Notes: generated by a model from the letters alone, not told the origin. A stretch of 64,000 bases of DNA from Roseibium sp. HPY-6 (GCF_040530035.1 NZ_JBEWCD010000002.1:744001-808000), one strand, 5' to 3'; counted from the stretch's first letter, positions 37,186 to 47,512 are shown. Translations and numbers: made by a program.

Positions 37186-39072
37186 ATGGCTGTCTCACTC
37201 GGAAATCGGCAAGAGATGTCTTCAAGCGCGCTAAAGCCCGGATCAATTCTGCTTTTGGATCTCCTGAAGCAGCACTCCGCCTTGCTTTTCGAAGCACCGC
37301 GCGAAATCGTCACCTGCACGGCATTGGAAGACGTTGAGACCTGCCTTCGGCGGTTGGAGCAGGTTCAGCTGGGGGGCAAGTACGCGGCGGGCTACCTTGC
37401 CTATGAGCTTGGATATGCCTTTGAAGAAAAGCTCAGACGGCGCATTGAAGCGACGACCGAGCCTCTCCTCTGGTTTGGTGTTTACGACACGGCTCGCGAA
37501 ATTTCGCTTGAAGCGGCACGCACGCTCCTGGAAACCGCCAATGACGCTGGCGAAAGCTCCTTCCGGGTACCATCCTTCGACATGGACAGGGCCGCCTATG
37601 GCCAGGCGTTTGGGCGGGTACGGTCTCATTTGGCCAAGGGGGACATTTATCAGGTCAATCTTACATTGCGGGCGGCGCTGTCTCACAAGGGCGCGCCGGA
37701 GCATCTTTTTCTGGACCTGATGCGGCGGCAGCCTGTCGAATTTGCAGCCTACATTCAAATGGAGGATCGTACGGTCCTTTCTCTGTCTCCCGAACTCTTT
37801 CTGGAACGAACGGGAACGCTGCTGCGCACCCGCCCGATGAAAGGCACCGCACCGCGCGGCCGGTATGCTTCTGAAGATACCCGCATTGCCAGGGAACTTG
37901 CGAACGACCCTAAGCAGCGCTCGGAAAACACCATGATAGTCGATCTGATGCGCAACGATCTGTCGCGCATCGCCGAGACGGGATCGGTTAAGGTGACGAA
38001 GCTGTGTGACGTCGAGCGATACAGAAGCCTCCATCAGATGACGTCGACTGTCGAAGCGCGCGTTCCAAGAAACATTGGTTTCTCCGATATTGTCGAGCGT
38101 CTCTTTCCCTGTGGATCGATCACCGGCGCACCGAAACTGAGCGCCATGCAGATTGCCCACGATCTGGAGAGCGGCCCGCGCGGCGTCTATACCGGTTCCA
38201 TCGGTTATCTGGCGCCCGGCGGCGATTTCCGCCTGAATGTTGCCATTCGCACACTTGTGCTGCGCGACGACGGGACCGGCGAAGCCGGAACCGGATCCGG
38301 AGTGGTTTTCGATTCCGGTGCTGCTCCGGAATATGACGAGTGTATTCTCAAGCTGAAATTCATGACTGATGACATGCCTGAATTCGACCTGATCGAAACC
38401 ATGGCATTTGATCCGGCGGAAGGGTATCTGCTGTTTGAACGGCACCTGCAAAGGCTGCAGAAATCGGCATCTTATTTTGGCTTTCAGATGGATTTGCTCC
38501 AGGTCCGCGAAGCCTTGCAGCAAAAGGCACTGGAATTCACCGGCCCACGCAGGGTGCGGCTTCTGTTGAATGCAGCGAGTGATGTCTCGATCACGTCAAC
38601 CGATCTCACACCAGTCGATCAGAACACCGTCTTCAACCTTGTGCTGGCGCAGGAGAGAACCTGCTCGACGGACCGCTTCCTGTTTCACAAGACAACAAAC
38701 CGTGCGTTCTATGATGACACGCGCACACGGTATCAGGCGGAAACCGGGTGCCAGGAAGTGTTGTTTTTGAACGAGGAAGGATTTCTCACCGAGGGCAGCT
38801 ACATGTCGCTGTTCTTGAAAAAAGACGGTGTCCTTGTGACGCCGGCCCTTCGGCATGGTGTGTTGCCGGGGACTTTCCGCGCAGCTCTCCTGGAGTGCGG
38901 TCTGGCCGTCGAAGCCGATCTGAAAACAGCAGACCTGGAAAGTGCCGACGAGATTTATGTCGGCAACTCGGTAAGGGGTCTGGTCAAGGGCCGCTTGTTA
39001 TCGGCCACCGGGGCAGAGACGGTGGATCAACGGGTCGATGCGGATGTGAATGTCGCGCGGCAGGTTGGCTGA
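37186..39072 (+). CDS. pabB: Bifunctional aminodeoxychorismate synthase component I / aminodeoxychorismate lyase (PabB-PabC fusion)
   Basis: A 628-aa fusion. The N-terminal chorismate-binding domain (about residues 20-400) includes RTRPMKGTAPRGR, NDLSRIAETGSVKV and the LFPCGSITGAPK motif. The C-terminal part (about 405-620) is a fold-type IV PLP domain with a HKTTNRAFYD lysine segment and FLTEGSYMSLFL. Together they convert chorismate to 4-aminobenzoate for folate, with a glutaminase subunit (PabA) encoded elsewhere. ATG 37186 follows AGGGGG; ATG 37216 is also possible. Confidence 0.93.
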   Translation: MAVSLGNRQEMSSSALKPGSILLLDLLKQHSALLFEAPREIVTCTALEDVETCLRRLEQVQLGGKYAAGYLAYELGYAFEEKLRRRIEATTEPLLWFGVYDTAREISLEAARTLLETANDAGESSFRVPSFDMDRAAYGQAFGRVRSHLAKGDIYQVNLTLRAALSHKGAPEHLFLDLMRRQPVEFAAYIQMEDRTVLSLSPELFLERTGTLLRTRPMKGTAPRGRYASEDTRIARELANDPKQRSENTMIVDLMRNDLSRIAETGSVKVTKLCDVERYRSLHQMTSTVEARVPRNIGFSDIVERLFPCGSITGAPKLSAMQIAHDLESGPRGVYTGSIGYLAPGGDFRLNVAIRTLVLRDDGTGEAGTGSGVVFDSGAAPEYDECILKLKFMTDDMPEFDLIETMAFDPAEGYLLFERHLQRLQKSASYFGFQMDLLQVREALQQKALEFTGPRRVRLLLNAASDVSITSTDLTPVDQNTVFNLVLAQERTCSTDRFLFHKTTNRAFYDDTRTRYQAETGCQEVLFLNEEGFLTEGSYMSLFLKKDGVLVTPALRHGVLPGTFRAALLECGLAVEADLKTADLESADEIYVGNSVRGLVKGRLLSATGAETVDQRVDADVNVARQVG

Positions 39073-39088
39073 GCAGGGGGCGTCCGGC

Positions 39089-39739
39089 TTACCGGTGCTC
39101 CTGGTTCCAGGGAATGATATCCAGCTCCGGCCAGAGTGCCTTCATCCGTGCGGCTTTTTCCGCGTACGTCTCCGGGTTCTTCTGGGAATAGTTGGGCACC
39201 AGTCGCATCGCGAAAAGGTTCGCCAGGCCAAAGGGTGCATGAACAACAGGCTCGCCGCTGTCGTTCATCCGCAGTGCGACTGCATGGGTTCTCGCGGCAT
39301 AGGTGGTTAAAGCGTCCATGGAACAGTCAAGCGGGCGATAAGGGCGGCCGAATTTTTCTTCATACCAGAGATGCACACGCGCCTGGTTGCGCACTTCCAG
39401 AAGCGCTGCGAGGTCCGGGAGCGCAGCTTCCACCTGCTTGATCACCCTGTCCTCAGCCTCATAGGAAGGATCTTTGCCGTCGAAATAGATGACATCGAAG
39501 TCCTTGATCCCATGCAGATGCGGACGATCGGTGATGACGTTCCAGACAGTCTGGTAAATCCCGCCGGACACCAGCCAGGCATCCGGGAGCCGTAAATCGC
39601 GAATGGTCCGCACAATGGTCATGATATGCGGGATATCCTTGATGATCTCCGTGAGACGCTCGCAGCGCTCCTCTTCGCTCGCCTCACACGGGTTGCCAAG
39701 CCTGGCGAAAGGGATGTCGATTGCCGGATTGTCGGTCAT
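39089..39739 (-). CDS. Nucleotidyltransferase-like protein (PF06042/DUF925 type)
   Basis: A 216-aa protein with the motif SGGIYQTVWN and the acidic KDFDVIYFDGKD segment (about residues 78-90) resembling the metal-binding motif of the nucleotidyltransferase superfamily. The family is common in proteobacteria, but the substrate is unknown. It is convergent with pabB. Confidence 0.87.
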   Translation of the reverse strand: MTDNPAIDIPFARLGNPCEASEEERCERLTEIIKDIPHIMTIVRTIRDLRLPDAWLVSGGIYQTVWNVITDRPHLHGIKDFDVIYFDGKDPSYEAEDRVIKQVEAALPDLAALLEVRNQARVHLWYEEKFGRPYRPLDCSMDALTTYAARTHAVALRMNDSGEPVVHAPFGLANLFAMRLVPNYSQKNPETYAEKAARMKALWPELDIIPWNQEHR

Positions 39740-39913
39740 GAAATCATCCTGAGGGATCGGCGGAAAACACTAGCCGATTCTGAGTCTTGCGGCATCCGTA
39801 CTTTTTGCGAGGCGTCAAATCCCGGTTGAAAATGGCATGTCAGCTGTACACCACTCTGTTGCTTGACACACTCGGTCGGGGTGCCATGCTTGAGATGGGG
39901 CAACCATGCTTGG

Positions 39914-40264
39914 ATGTTGCAAATGACCGTTTTTTCGAAAGTACCTGGCGGCAGGGCAGGTACGTACACGCTTCTGGCGCTCGGAAGTGCCGCTTTGGTT
40001 TTCGTTTCCTCGCAACCGTCGGACGCGCAGTCCCGGCGGCCCGACACAAGGGCGCTCTCCTGCTCGCAGGTTCAGTCGTTGATCCAGCAAAACGGCGCTG
40101 TCGTCATGAGCACTGGCCAATACACGTTTGACAGATATGTCTACACGAAGAACTTTTGCCAGCACGGCGAGGTGGCGAGGAACCAGTGGGTGCCGACGAA
40201 GGACGTCAAGCGCTGCCGGGTTCGGGTCTGTATTGATCCCAACATTCTAAGGTTCAACGACTAG
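39914..40264 (+). CDS. Small secreted Cys-containing protein, copy 1 of 3
   Basis: A 116-aa exported protein. After a signal peptide (hydrophobic run LLALGSAALVFVS, cut near DAQS), the mature part reads RPDTRALSCSQVQSLIQQNGAVVMSTG, then FDRYV and four spaced cysteines. It is paralogous to the two genes downstream. The exact start is uncertain between several ATGs. Confidence 0.72.
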   Translation: MLQMTVFSKVPGGRAGTYTLLALGSAALVFVSSQPSDAQSRRPDTRALSCSQVQSLIQQNGAVVMSTGQYTFDRYVYTKNFCQHGEVARNQWVPTKDVKRCRVRVCIDPNILRFND

Positions 40265-40361
40265 CGCTACTCTGTCGGAGCGCGGTTCCCGGATCACGAG
40301 GCTTTCGGGGTGACCGGACACCAGACTTAGATCCCTGCGGCGCCCGGAAGGAGTTGGTGCA

Positions 40362-40685
40362 ATGACTGGCAGAATTTTTGTGCGATCGGGCCTTCGGCTG
40401 GCGACAATCGGGACAGTGATTCTGCTTTCGAGCCAATTGGCCGCTCAAGCGCAGTCGGCACGACCCGATACGCGTCAACTTACCTGCGCGCAGGCGCAGT
40501 CCATCGTAAAGCAGCGTGGAAGCGTCGTGATGACAACCGGTCCATCGACATTCGACAGGTTTATTTCCGACGTGCGCTATTGTCTGCCGGATTCGAACAT
40601 GATGCGCCCCAAATTTGCGGCGACCAAAGACAACCCGAAATGTCCTGTCGGCAACAGATGCTTTAGAAGCCGGAACTTCCGCTAA
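40362..40685 (+). CDS. Small secreted Cys-containing protein, copy 2 of 3
   Basis: A 107-aa exported protein with a strong ribosome binding site (GGAAGGAG). Signal peptide to about residue 31 (QAQSA), then RPDTRQLTCAQAQSIVKQRGSVVMTTG, TFDRF, and four cysteines matching copy 1. Family members are widespread in Hyphomicrobiales, function unknown. Confidence 0.82.
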   Translation: MTGRIFVRSGLRLATIGTVILLSSQLAAQAQSARPDTRQLTCAQAQSIVKQRGSVVMTTGPSTFDRFISDVRYCLPDSNMMRPKFAATKDNPKCPVGNRCFRSRNFR

Positions 40686-40901
40686 CCAAAATTATCTCTT
40701 GATCAAGATTTATTCGCTAAAACCGGATACAAGCTTCCGGCGGTGTATGACTTGCGCCGACCTGTGCAGAAGCAGTCGCCATTCAGAACTGTTTCACATT
40801 TATGAAACAAGGATTGCCTACTTCTCGATGCCGGACTTAAGATATTACAAGCTGTTGCCTGAAAATACAGGGCTGGTCTTGCGACGTGCGGGAATAATAC
40901 A

Positions 40902-41222
40902 ATGAAGCAACTAAAAATTGCGGGACCTTTGGTGGCAGCCGGTATGTGTTCGGTCCTGTTTCTCGTGTTTGGTCAGCCCGCTGATGCTCAGACGCGGCGC
41001 CAGCCCAATACGGCGCAGCTGACCTGCAAACAGACTCACGACCTGATCAAGAGGTTCGGCGCGATCAATCTGAAATCGGGGGACGTCAGGTTCGATCGAT
41101 ACGTGTCGAGCCGGAACAGTTGTTTTCCGAATCAGACGCTGCGGACGACCAATGTGCCGACCAAGGACCAGCCCAAGTGTCCGGTGCAGATCTGTGTGGA
41201 TCCGCGCAGCAACAACAATTGA
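40902..41222 (+). CDS. Small secreted Cys-containing protein, copy 3 of 3
   Basis: A 106-aa exported protein. Signal peptide ends near PADAQT; the mature part has PNTAQLTCKQTHDLIKRFGAIN, FDRYV and a terminal CPVQICVDP. It diverges more than copies 1 and 2 in the central GAINLKSGD segment, suggesting an older duplication or altered role. Confidence 0.8.
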   Translation: MKQLKIAGPLVAAGMCSVLFLVFGQPADAQTRRQPNTAQLTCKQTHDLIKRFGAINLKSGDVRFDRYVSSRNSCFPNQTLRTTNVPTKDQPKCPVQICVDPRSNNN

Positions 41223-41254
41223 CGCTGCGCGTACCCATTTAGCCGGGAGCGTGA

Positions 41255-43672
41255 CTATCCCCTGAGCGTACCACCCGTTGCCTTTTCGACATTGGCGATG
41301 ATTTTGCGGGAGACCGCATCGATCTCCTCATCCGTCAATGTTTTCTGCCGCGGCTGCAACAGAACATCGATGGCAACGGATTTCTGGTCGTCCGGCACAC
41401 CCTGTCCTTCATAAATGTCGAACAGGGTAACCTCGGCAATGAGCGTCTTTTCTGCGCCTTTTGCCGATTTGAGAAGAGTCTCGGCAGATACATCCTTGCC
41501 GACAAGAAACGCAAAATCGCGCCGAACCGGCATGAGATGGCTGGCATTGAGCGCGCCCTTGGAGCCGCCACCCTTTTTCTTCGGTTGCGGCAAGGCGTCC
41601 AGATCGATCTCAAACGCAACCAGCGGGCCTTCTATATCAAGATCTGCCAGCGTGCGCGGGTGGACCTCTCCGAAGACGGCAAGCGTGTTTTTCGGTCCGA
41701 GCTTCAAACTGCCCGACCGGCCCGGATGAAAAGTGGCCGGGGCATCGGTGTAGACCTGAAGCCGGTCGACTGGTGCGCCGATTGCCGCCAGCGCCGCCTC
41801 GGCGTCAGCCTTTGCGTCATAGACATCCACATTGGCCGAAGCCCCGGACCAGTGACGCCCGGAGCCCTGAAGCTTGGCTGTGCCCCGGCGCACGCCCGCA
41901 GCGACCATCTTCTGTCCCTCCGGGCTGTCGTCATGGAAAACCTGGCCGATTTCAAATAGGGCAACGTCTCCGAAGCCGCGGTCGGCGTTGCGCTGCGCAG
42001 CGGCCAGCAACCCGGGCAACAGGCTGGGGCGCATATCCGACATTTCGTGGGAAATCGGATTGGCAAGGGCAAGTGCAGCGCTTCCACCACCGAAGAGTTC
42101 GGCTTGCGGCCTGGAAATGAAGGACCACGTGACCGCCTCGTTGAACCCACGTGCGGCAAGAGCACGACGCGCCTTGTTGCGCCGTATCTGCCCGGTGGTG
42201 AGAACCTTCTGGCCGACGGTCCCGGTGCGCGGCAGCGGCGTAAGTGGCACACGATCGAGCCCGATGATCCGGACAATTTCCTCAACCAGATCCGCCTTGC
42301 CCTCGATATCGGGACGCCAGCTCGGTGCGGCCACCTTGACTGTCTCACCGGCACCGGAAATCCAGAAGCCAAGCGACTTCAGGGTCAGATTTGCTTCTGC
42401 CTGAGATACTTCGACACCGGACAGGCGCTGGATCTCCGAATATGGAAAATCGATAATGTTGCTGCTGTCGGGAACGCGCCCCGCCTGAGTGGTTTCCGAC
42501 GCCTCTCCACCGCACAGGTCGAGAACCATACGCGTTGCATATTCAAGCCCTGGCATCATGTAATCCGGATCAACCCCGCGCTCGAACCGGTAACGGGCAT
42601 CCGTGTTGACACCTAGCTTCCGGCCCGTCGCGGCAATGTCGTCTTCGTCCCAGAGAGCGGATTCAATCAGCACGTTGACGGTTTCTTCCGTACACCCGGA
42701 CGGTTCGCCGCCCAGGATGCCGCCAAGGCTTTCGACGCCGTTGTCGTCTGCGATCACACAAACCGTGTCATCGAGTTCATAGGACTTGCCGTTGAGGCCC
42801 TCGATCGTCTCCCCGCTATTGCCGCGCCGCACGACAAGGTTTCCGTGAACCTTGTCTGCGTCGAACACGTGGAGCGGGCGCCCCTGGTCAAACGTGATAT
42901 AGTTGGTGATGTCGACCAGAATATTGATCGGTCGCAGACCGATCGCCGTCAGGCGGTCCTGAAGCCATTTGGGCGAAGGCCCGTTTTTCACGCCCCTGAC
43001 CAGTCTGAGACCGAAGGCCTTGCACATCGTTTTGGTGTCGCCGAAGTCGAGGGCAACACTGACCGGACACGGATAGCTTCCGCGGATCTGCTCATGCGAG
43101 CGTTCCTTCAGCTTGCCAAGTCCGGCAGCCGCCAGGTCTCGCGCAATCCCGTAGACGCCGGTGCAGTCCGGGCGGTTCGGCGTCAGGCCGATTTCGATCA
43201 CCGGTTCGTCCAGACCCGCCCACTCTGCGTAATTGACGCCAACCGGAGCATCCGCAGGCAGGTCGATGATGCCGTCATGTTCGTCGGAAAGCTCGAGCTC
43301 GCGTTCCGAACACATCATGCCGAAGCTTTCGACGTCGCGGATCTTGCCGACCGAGAGCGTGACGTCGAGGCCGGGAATATAATCGCCGGGATTGCCGAGC
43401 ACGCCGACAAGGCCCGCGCGCGCATTGGGCGCACCGCACACGATCTGAACCGGCTCGCCTTCGCCCGTGTCCACCTTGAGCACACGCAGCCTGTCTGCAT
43501 TCGGATGCTGTTCAGCTTCCAGAACCCGCGCGATCTTGAATGGTTTCAGCCTGTCGGCACGATTGGTAACCTCTTCGACCTCGAGCCCGATCATGGTGAG
43601 AGTTTCGACAATCTCATCCAATGTTGCGTCGGTTTCCAGATGCTCCTTGAGCCAGGAAAGGGTGAATTTCAT
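41255..43672 (-). CDS. pheT: Phenylalanine-tRNA ligase beta subunit
   Basis: An 805-aa subunit of normal length: N-terminal tRNA-binding OB-fold (about residues 39-150), B3/B4 editing region, B5 DNA-binding-like domain, and C-terminal FDX-ACB anticodon-binding domain (about 710-805). It forms the alpha2-beta2 enzyme with PheS, encoded upstream on the same strand, with a membrane-protein gene between. Confidence 0.97.
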   Translation of the reverse strand: MKFTLSWLKEHLETDATLDEIVETLTMIGLEVEEVTNRADRLKPFKIARVLEAEQHPNADRLRVLKVDTGEGEPVQIVCGAPNARAGLVGVLGNPGDYIPGLDVTLSVGKIRDVESFGMMCSERELELSDEHDGIIDLPADAPVGVNYAEWAGLDEPVIEIGLTPNRPDCTGVYGIARDLAAAGLGKLKERSHEQIRGSYPCPVSVALDFGDTKTMCKAFGLRLVRGVKNGPSPKWLQDRLTAIGLRPINILVDITNYITFDQGRPLHVFDADKVHGNLVVRRGNSGETIEGLNGKSYELDDTVCVIADDNGVESLGGILGGEPSGCTEETVNVLIESALWDEDDIAATGRKLGVNTDARYRFERGVDPDYMMPGLEYATRMVLDLCGGEASETTQAGRVPDSSNIIDFPYSEIQRLSGVEVSQAEANLTLKSLGFWISGAGETVKVAAPSWRPDIEGKADLVEEIVRIIGLDRVPLTPLPRTGTVGQKVLTTGQIRRNKARRALAARGFNEAVTWSFISRPQAELFGGGSAALALANPISHEMSDMRPSLLPGLLAAAQRNADRGFGDVALFEIGQVFHDDSPEGQKMVAAGVRRGTAKLQGSGRHWSGASANVDVYDAKADAEAALAAIGAPVDRLQVYTDAPATFHPGRSGSLKLGPKNTLAVFGEVHPRTLADLDIEGPLVAFEIDLDALPQPKKKGGGSKGALNASHLMPVRRDFAFLVGKDVSAETLLKSAKGAEKTLIAEVTLFDIYEGQGVPDDQKSVAIDVLLQPRQKTLTDEEIDAVSRKIIANVEKATGGTLRG

Positions 43673-43733
43673 CTCAATAACTCTTTATCGCTTGGCGGCG
43701 CATTCAGGCCGCGAATCCTTTTACGTGACGCCG

Positions 43734-44387
43734 TCAGTTGCCGAAGCGGTCCACTTCGGGCAGCACGGTCGCGTTGCCGTAGCTTTCGGCAAAACGGCGG
43801 CCGATTTCCCCGAATTCGCCTGTCCAGCGTCGAACCATGTCCGGCGTAATCTGCTGGTTGGTCGCAATCGCCTGGGCAGCCTCTGCCTCGATCCGGTCCC
43901 GCAGGATGCCGAGTTCGACTTGGGCCGCGTATTCCGCCCGGTATTTGCCGAGCCAGCCCATGGCCACAATGATCACCATCACGAGCAGAGCCGCGGTGCT
44001 TGTAAGTCCGGCCCATTTGGCGGTGCCGCCGATGCGGCGATCACTGGCGATCAACACGATTGAGGCAATCGTCAAGAAGGCAACGATGTAAATTGCCTGC
44101 AGGAAGCTCTGATACTTCTCTGCGGAGCTGAGCTCATGATTGGCACGCAGGGTGGTGATCCTGTCGCGCAGATAAAGCAGTGCGTCGGCTTCCGTTCCCA
44201 GCTTGTCGCGGAAATATGTGTCGCAAAACCGCAGGCGCCCGCGCGACTCGATTTTCTCCGCACAGGCTTCCATGAAGGATGTCGGTGTCGGAACACGTTC
44301 GTCCCTGTCCGCTGTCTGGGCAGCAGCCGGCAGAGCGGCGGCGATCAGCAGGGCAAAGATCAGATAAATGCGGGTCAGCAGTGACAT
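43734..44387 (-). CDS. Membrane protein of unknown function between pheS and pheT
   Basis: A 217-aa protein with a signal peptide (MSLLTRIYLIFALLIAAALPAAAQ), two cysteines in the segment MEACAEKIES...RFCDTYF, then two transmembrane helices (about residues 92-112 and 122-142) and a soluble helical C-terminus. Function unknown. It sits between two essential synthetase genes, as I recall also in some related genomes, so it is presumably co-transcribed. Confidence 0.75.
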   Translation of the reverse strand: MSLLTRIYLIFALLIAAALPAAAQTADRDERVPTPTSFMEACAEKIESRGRLRFCDTYFRDKLGTEADALLYLRDRITTLRANHELSSAEKYQSFLQAIYIVAFLTIASIVLIASDRRIGGTAKWAGLTSTAALLVMVIIVAMGWLGKYRAEYAAQVELGILRDRIEAEAAQAIATNQQITPDMVRRWTGEFGEIGRRFAESYGNATVLPEVDRFGN

Positions 44388-44412
44388 CAAAGGTCGCCCC
44401 CAGATCCGGAGA

Positions 44413-45495
44413 TTAGTTGGACAGGCCGCCGAACAAAGTCGGCAGGTCGAGTGGGCGGAAGCCGTAGTGCTGGATCCAGCGCATATCCGCATCGAAAAAC
44501 GCTCTCAGATCCGGCATGCCGTATTTCAGCATGGCAATGCGGTCGATCCCCATGCCCCAGGCAAAGCCCTGGTAAACGTCCGGATCAAGCCCGCAATTGC
44601 GGATCACATTAGGATGCACCATGCCGCAGCCAAGGATTTCCAGCCAGTCTTCACCCTGGCCGATCTTCACTTCGCCGCCGGATCTGTCGCACTGAATGTC
44701 GACTTCCATCGACGGTTCAGTGAACGGAAAGAAGCTCGGACGGAAACGCATCTTGATGTCGTCGACTTCGAAAAACGCCTTGCAGAATTCCAGAAGCACC
44801 CACTTCAGGTGTCCGAAATGGCTTTCCTTGTCGATAACCAGCCCCTCCACCTGATGGAACATCGGCGTGTGGGTCTGATCGCTGTCACAGCGATACGTGC
44901 GGCCCGGAATGATCACCCGGATCGGCGGTTCCTGTGTGCGCATCGTGCGGATCTGGACCGGCGAGGTATGGGTTCTCAGCAAAAGGCGCTCGCCGTCTTC
45001 TTTTTCATTGAAGAAGAACGTGTCGTGCATTTCACGAGCGGGATGGCCTTCCGGGAAATTCAGCGCGGTGAAATTCAGCTCATCTGTTTCAATGTCCGGG
45101 CCTTCCGCGATCGAAAATCCCATATCCGCGAAAATCGCGGTGAGTTCGTCAATGACCTGGCTGACCGGATGAATGCGGCCGGTATCGGCCGGCGCGGGGC
45201 GCAGCGGCAGGGTGACATCGACCTTTTCGCTGGCAAGACGTTGTTCCAGCGCCACCTCTGCCAGAATGTCTTTACGAGCGGTGATCGCGTCGGTGATCTT
45301 GGATTTCAGTCCGTTCAGGGCAGGGCCCATGACCTGGCGTTCTTCCGGCGTCATTTTGCCGAGCGTTTTCATCTGCTCGGATATCTTGCCTTTTTTGCCA
45401 AGAGCGTGGACCCGGATCTCTTCAAGGGCGGTTTCGTTTTCCGCTCCGTCAATGGCCGTCAGGAGATCGGATTCTAGTGTATCGAGATTGGACAT
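44413..45495 (-). CDS. pheS: Phenylalanine-tRNA ligase alpha subunit
   Basis: A 360-aa class II synthetase subunit: N-terminal coiled coil (about residues 1-90), then the catalytic core with motif 2 ([19 protein letters not shown]) and motif 3 ([14 protein letters not shown]). It makes Phe-tRNA with PheT. Normal length. Confidence 0.97.
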   Translation of the reverse strand: MSNLDTLESDLLTAIDGAENETALEEIRVHALGKKGKISEQMKTLGKMTPEERQVMGPALNGLKSKITDAITARKDILAEVALEQRLASEKVDVTLPLRPAPADTGRIHPVSQVIDELTAIFADMGFSIAEGPDIETDELNFTALNFPEGHPAREMHDTFFFNEKEDGERLLLRTHTSPVQIRTMRTQEPPIRVIIPGRTYRCDSDQTHTPMFHQVEGLVIDKESHFGHLKWVLLEFCKAFFEVDDIKMRFRPSFFPFTEPSMEVDIQCDRSGGEVKIGQGEDWLEILGCGMVHPNVIRNCGLDPDVYQGFAWGMGIDRIAMLKYGMPDLRAFFDADMRWIQHYGFRPLDLPTLFGGLSN

Positions 45496-46153
45496 GCGTG
45501 CTCGGTCGTCGGTGCGCGCTCTGCGCGCGGAATAAGAAGTCGGGGTCTTTTAGCGAATAATGGCGTCGAATGCCACGGCCTCAAACGCATTATTGCGTGA
45601 GCCCCAGGTGAATGGAAAAGCGCCTGAATTTTGGAGTGAGAGACCCGGCGCCTCAGCGCATAAATCGTCCGCAGGCAGGCCCCTGCAGTTCAGGGACACG
45701 CACGGCAAAAGCACGCAGGCGCATGGTCAATGCGGCGTGGCAGGAAGAACAGCGATGGTTCGTGCGGTCGATCATGCGCGCAATGTACCGAAGTGTTGGG
45801 AGATGGCAAGAGGAAAGACAGACGCAGTGCACCGTCCAAGTCCGTTGCCGAGGTCCAGGTCTCAGTTTCTACCCGGCACTGCCTCGTTCGTTGAGTAGGA
45901 GGTTCCTGAGCACACCGCCATCCTCCGCGACCGACTTTGTGACTCTTATCTTGAAGAGGCACCGTAATTCCGAAGACCGGACAACACTTGCTTGTCATCC
46001 CCGACTTGATCGGGGATCCACGCGTCTCCAGAGAGTTTTTGACCTTTGTTGGGATGCGCAACTCGGCACAACCCGTCGCTTAAGCTCAGAAGGTTGGTGG
46101 CATGGATTGATTTTTCGATTGGAGAAAGCATGACCTAGTGAGGGACGCACTCT
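45496..46153. other. Intergenic stretch with a dispersed palindrome
   Basis: About 660 bases between pheS and the LysR gene. Open frames exist but lack start signals and family resemblance. It should contain the pheS promoter near the left end; the repeat at 45997-46017 is described separately. Confidence 0.5.
45997..46017. repeat. Dispersed alphaproteobacterial palindrome
   Basis: ATCCCCGA-CTTGA-TCGGGGAT, a perfect 8-bp inverted repeat inside the common phrase 'TGTCATCCCCGACTTGATC' and followed by CCACG. Such palindromic intergenic elements recur many times in alphaproteobacterial chromosomes. Confidence 0.7.
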
Positions 46154-47071
46154 CTAAGCATCCACCATATCAGCCCCCTTGGGACGCCCGATGGACGCTT
46201 GAAGCTCTTTCTTCAGCCAGTCTCCAAAAGACTGTTTCGCCCGGGTGCGCGGCGCCGTTCTGCCGCTGATCAGCCAATAGCCGAGGCCGGTTGCCGGGCG
46301 TTGCGGGAACGGGGCAATCACTTGCCCGGACTTGACGGCATAAACGGCAAGCGTCTCCCAGGCGAGAAAAACGCCCTGGCCCGCAATGGCGGCGTCAAGA
46401 CAGAGCGAGCCGTCGGAAAATGTCGGACCGTCCTGCAGGATATTTTCAGTAAGGCCGAAGAGATCCAGCCAAGTTTTCCAGGAGAACAATTGTCCAGGAT
46501 CTCTTATCACCGGCAGCTTGCCGATATCGGCCGGCTCCTTGATGTGCCTGGCCAGCGCCGGGCTGCAGACTGGAAAGACACGCTGATTGAGCAGCTTTTC
46601 CGCATTCACGCCGGGATAGGGGCCCTGACCGACACGAATGCAGAGATCGACATCGCTTGTGTCCGGATCAACCAGATCCACAGTGGCTTCGACGCGGACG
46701 CGAATTCCCGGATGAGCCTTGTTGAAGGCCTTCAGGTGCCAGACGAGCCATTTGCCGGCAAAGACCGGTGCAACGGAGATCGTCAGAGCGTCTTCTCGTC
46801 CGCGCTCCGTGGTCGCAATGGCGGTCGAGAGCGACGACATGGCCGAGGTCAGATGCGACTGCATGGCGAGCATATGCGCCGTCGGGAGAAGCAGGCGGTT
46901 GCGGCGTTCGAACAGCTGGACGCCCAACTGGGCTTCGGTTTTCTGAACCTGCTGACTGACCGCGCCAACTGTCACGCCGAGTTCGTCGGCAGCTGATTTG
47001 ATCGAGCCGAGCCGGGCGACCGCTTCGACGGCGCGTAATCCGGACAGGTGGATGCGGTTCAGGTTTTTCAT
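46154..47071 (-). CDS. LysR family transcriptional regulator (GcvA-like)
   Basis: A 305-aa regulator: N-terminal winged helix (about residues 5-65, LRAVEAVARLGSIKSAADELGVTVGAVSQQVQKTEAQLG) and a periplasmic-binding-like effector domain (about 95-290). The start at 47071 places the helix-turn-helix at the normal distance. It is divergent from a DUF1127-like micro-protein gene, and its start codon is flanked by overlapping palindromes. Confidence 0.92.
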   Translation of the reverse strand: MKNLNRIHLSGLRAVEAVARLGSIKSAADELGVTVGAVSQQVQKTEAQLGVQLFERRNRLLLPTAHMLAMQSHLTSAMSSLSTAIATTERGREDALTISVAPVFAGKWLVWHLKAFNKAHPGIRVRVEATVDLVDPDTSDVDLCIRVGQGPYPGVNAEKLLNQRVFPVCSPALARHIKEPADIGKLPVIRDPGQLFSWKTWLDLFGLTENILQDGPTFSDGSLCLDAAIAGQGVFLAWETLAVYAVKSGQVIAPFPQRPATGLGYWLISGRTAPRTRAKQSFGDWLKKELQASIGRPKGADMVDA

Positions 47072-47096
47072 TTTAGAAATACTAAATCGAATAGTA
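47072..47096. promoter_or_regulatory. Overlapping palindromes at the LysR start
   Basis: TTTAG-AAATA-CTAAA (47072-47086) and TACTA-AATCGAA-TAGTA (47080-47096) are both perfect inverted repeats immediately upstream of the LysR start codon. They fit LysR binding and autoregulation; one would control the divergent micro-protein gene. Confidence 0.55.
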
Positions 47097-47208
47097 GAAG
47101 AAGTCGATTTTTGTATGCGGAAAAGAGGCATATATAGGCAGCATAGCTAAATTCAATACAAAGGATTTGGCCATGAAAAAAAGAACAATAATAAGGAGAC
47201 TAAAACTC

Positions 47209-47346
47209 ATGTTGAAACTGTTTATGCGCAGGCAGGCAAGAACGACAACGCCGTCCTGGTACGACCGGACCGATCCGTTGTCCCACCCGGCCATTCAACG
47301 CATGAGCCAGCGCGAACTCGCTGACCTGCCGTTCAACCGGCGCTGA
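47209..47346 (+). CDS. DUF1127-like micro-protein
   Basis: A 45-aa basic protein (MLKLFMRRQARTT..., then HPAIQRMSQRELADLPF) that matches the pattern of small DUF1127/YjiS-like proteins of rhizobia and Brucella. The ATG follows AAGGAG at 10 bases. An ATG at 47173 in the same frame also has a fair site and would add 12 residues. Such proteins are often controlled by a divergent LysR regulator and may bind RNA; that is family knowledge, not shown here. Confidence 0.7.
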   Translation: MLKLFMRRQARTTTPSWYDRTDPLSHPAIQRMSQRELADLPFNRR

Positions 47347-47351
47347 CATCC

Positions 47352-47372
47352 GGCCGGCTCTCCCAGCCGGCC
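47352..47372 (+). terminator. Hairpin after micro-protein gene
   Basis: GGCCGGCT and AGCCGGCC form a perfect 8-bp stem with loop CTCCC, 5 bases after the micro-protein stop. The following bases are AGGTTAAA, so there is no proper T-run; it may be a stability hairpin or partial terminator. Confidence 0.4.
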
Positions 47373-47512
47373 AGGTTAAAGTCCGATCAGCTGGAAACTC
47401 AAATCTGATCGGCGTTCCAATCAATCAGAAAACGGCGCCTGGATTTCATCCGGCGCCGTTTCTGATTCTTGAAGCGCAGCCGTTGCGACGTAGACCAATC
47501 GAGGCTGCCCAC

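Noticed and set aside
45560..46133. Plus-strand frames between pheS and LysR
   Set aside because: They run through the dispersed palindrome and lack start signals; residues look like translated non-coding DNA.
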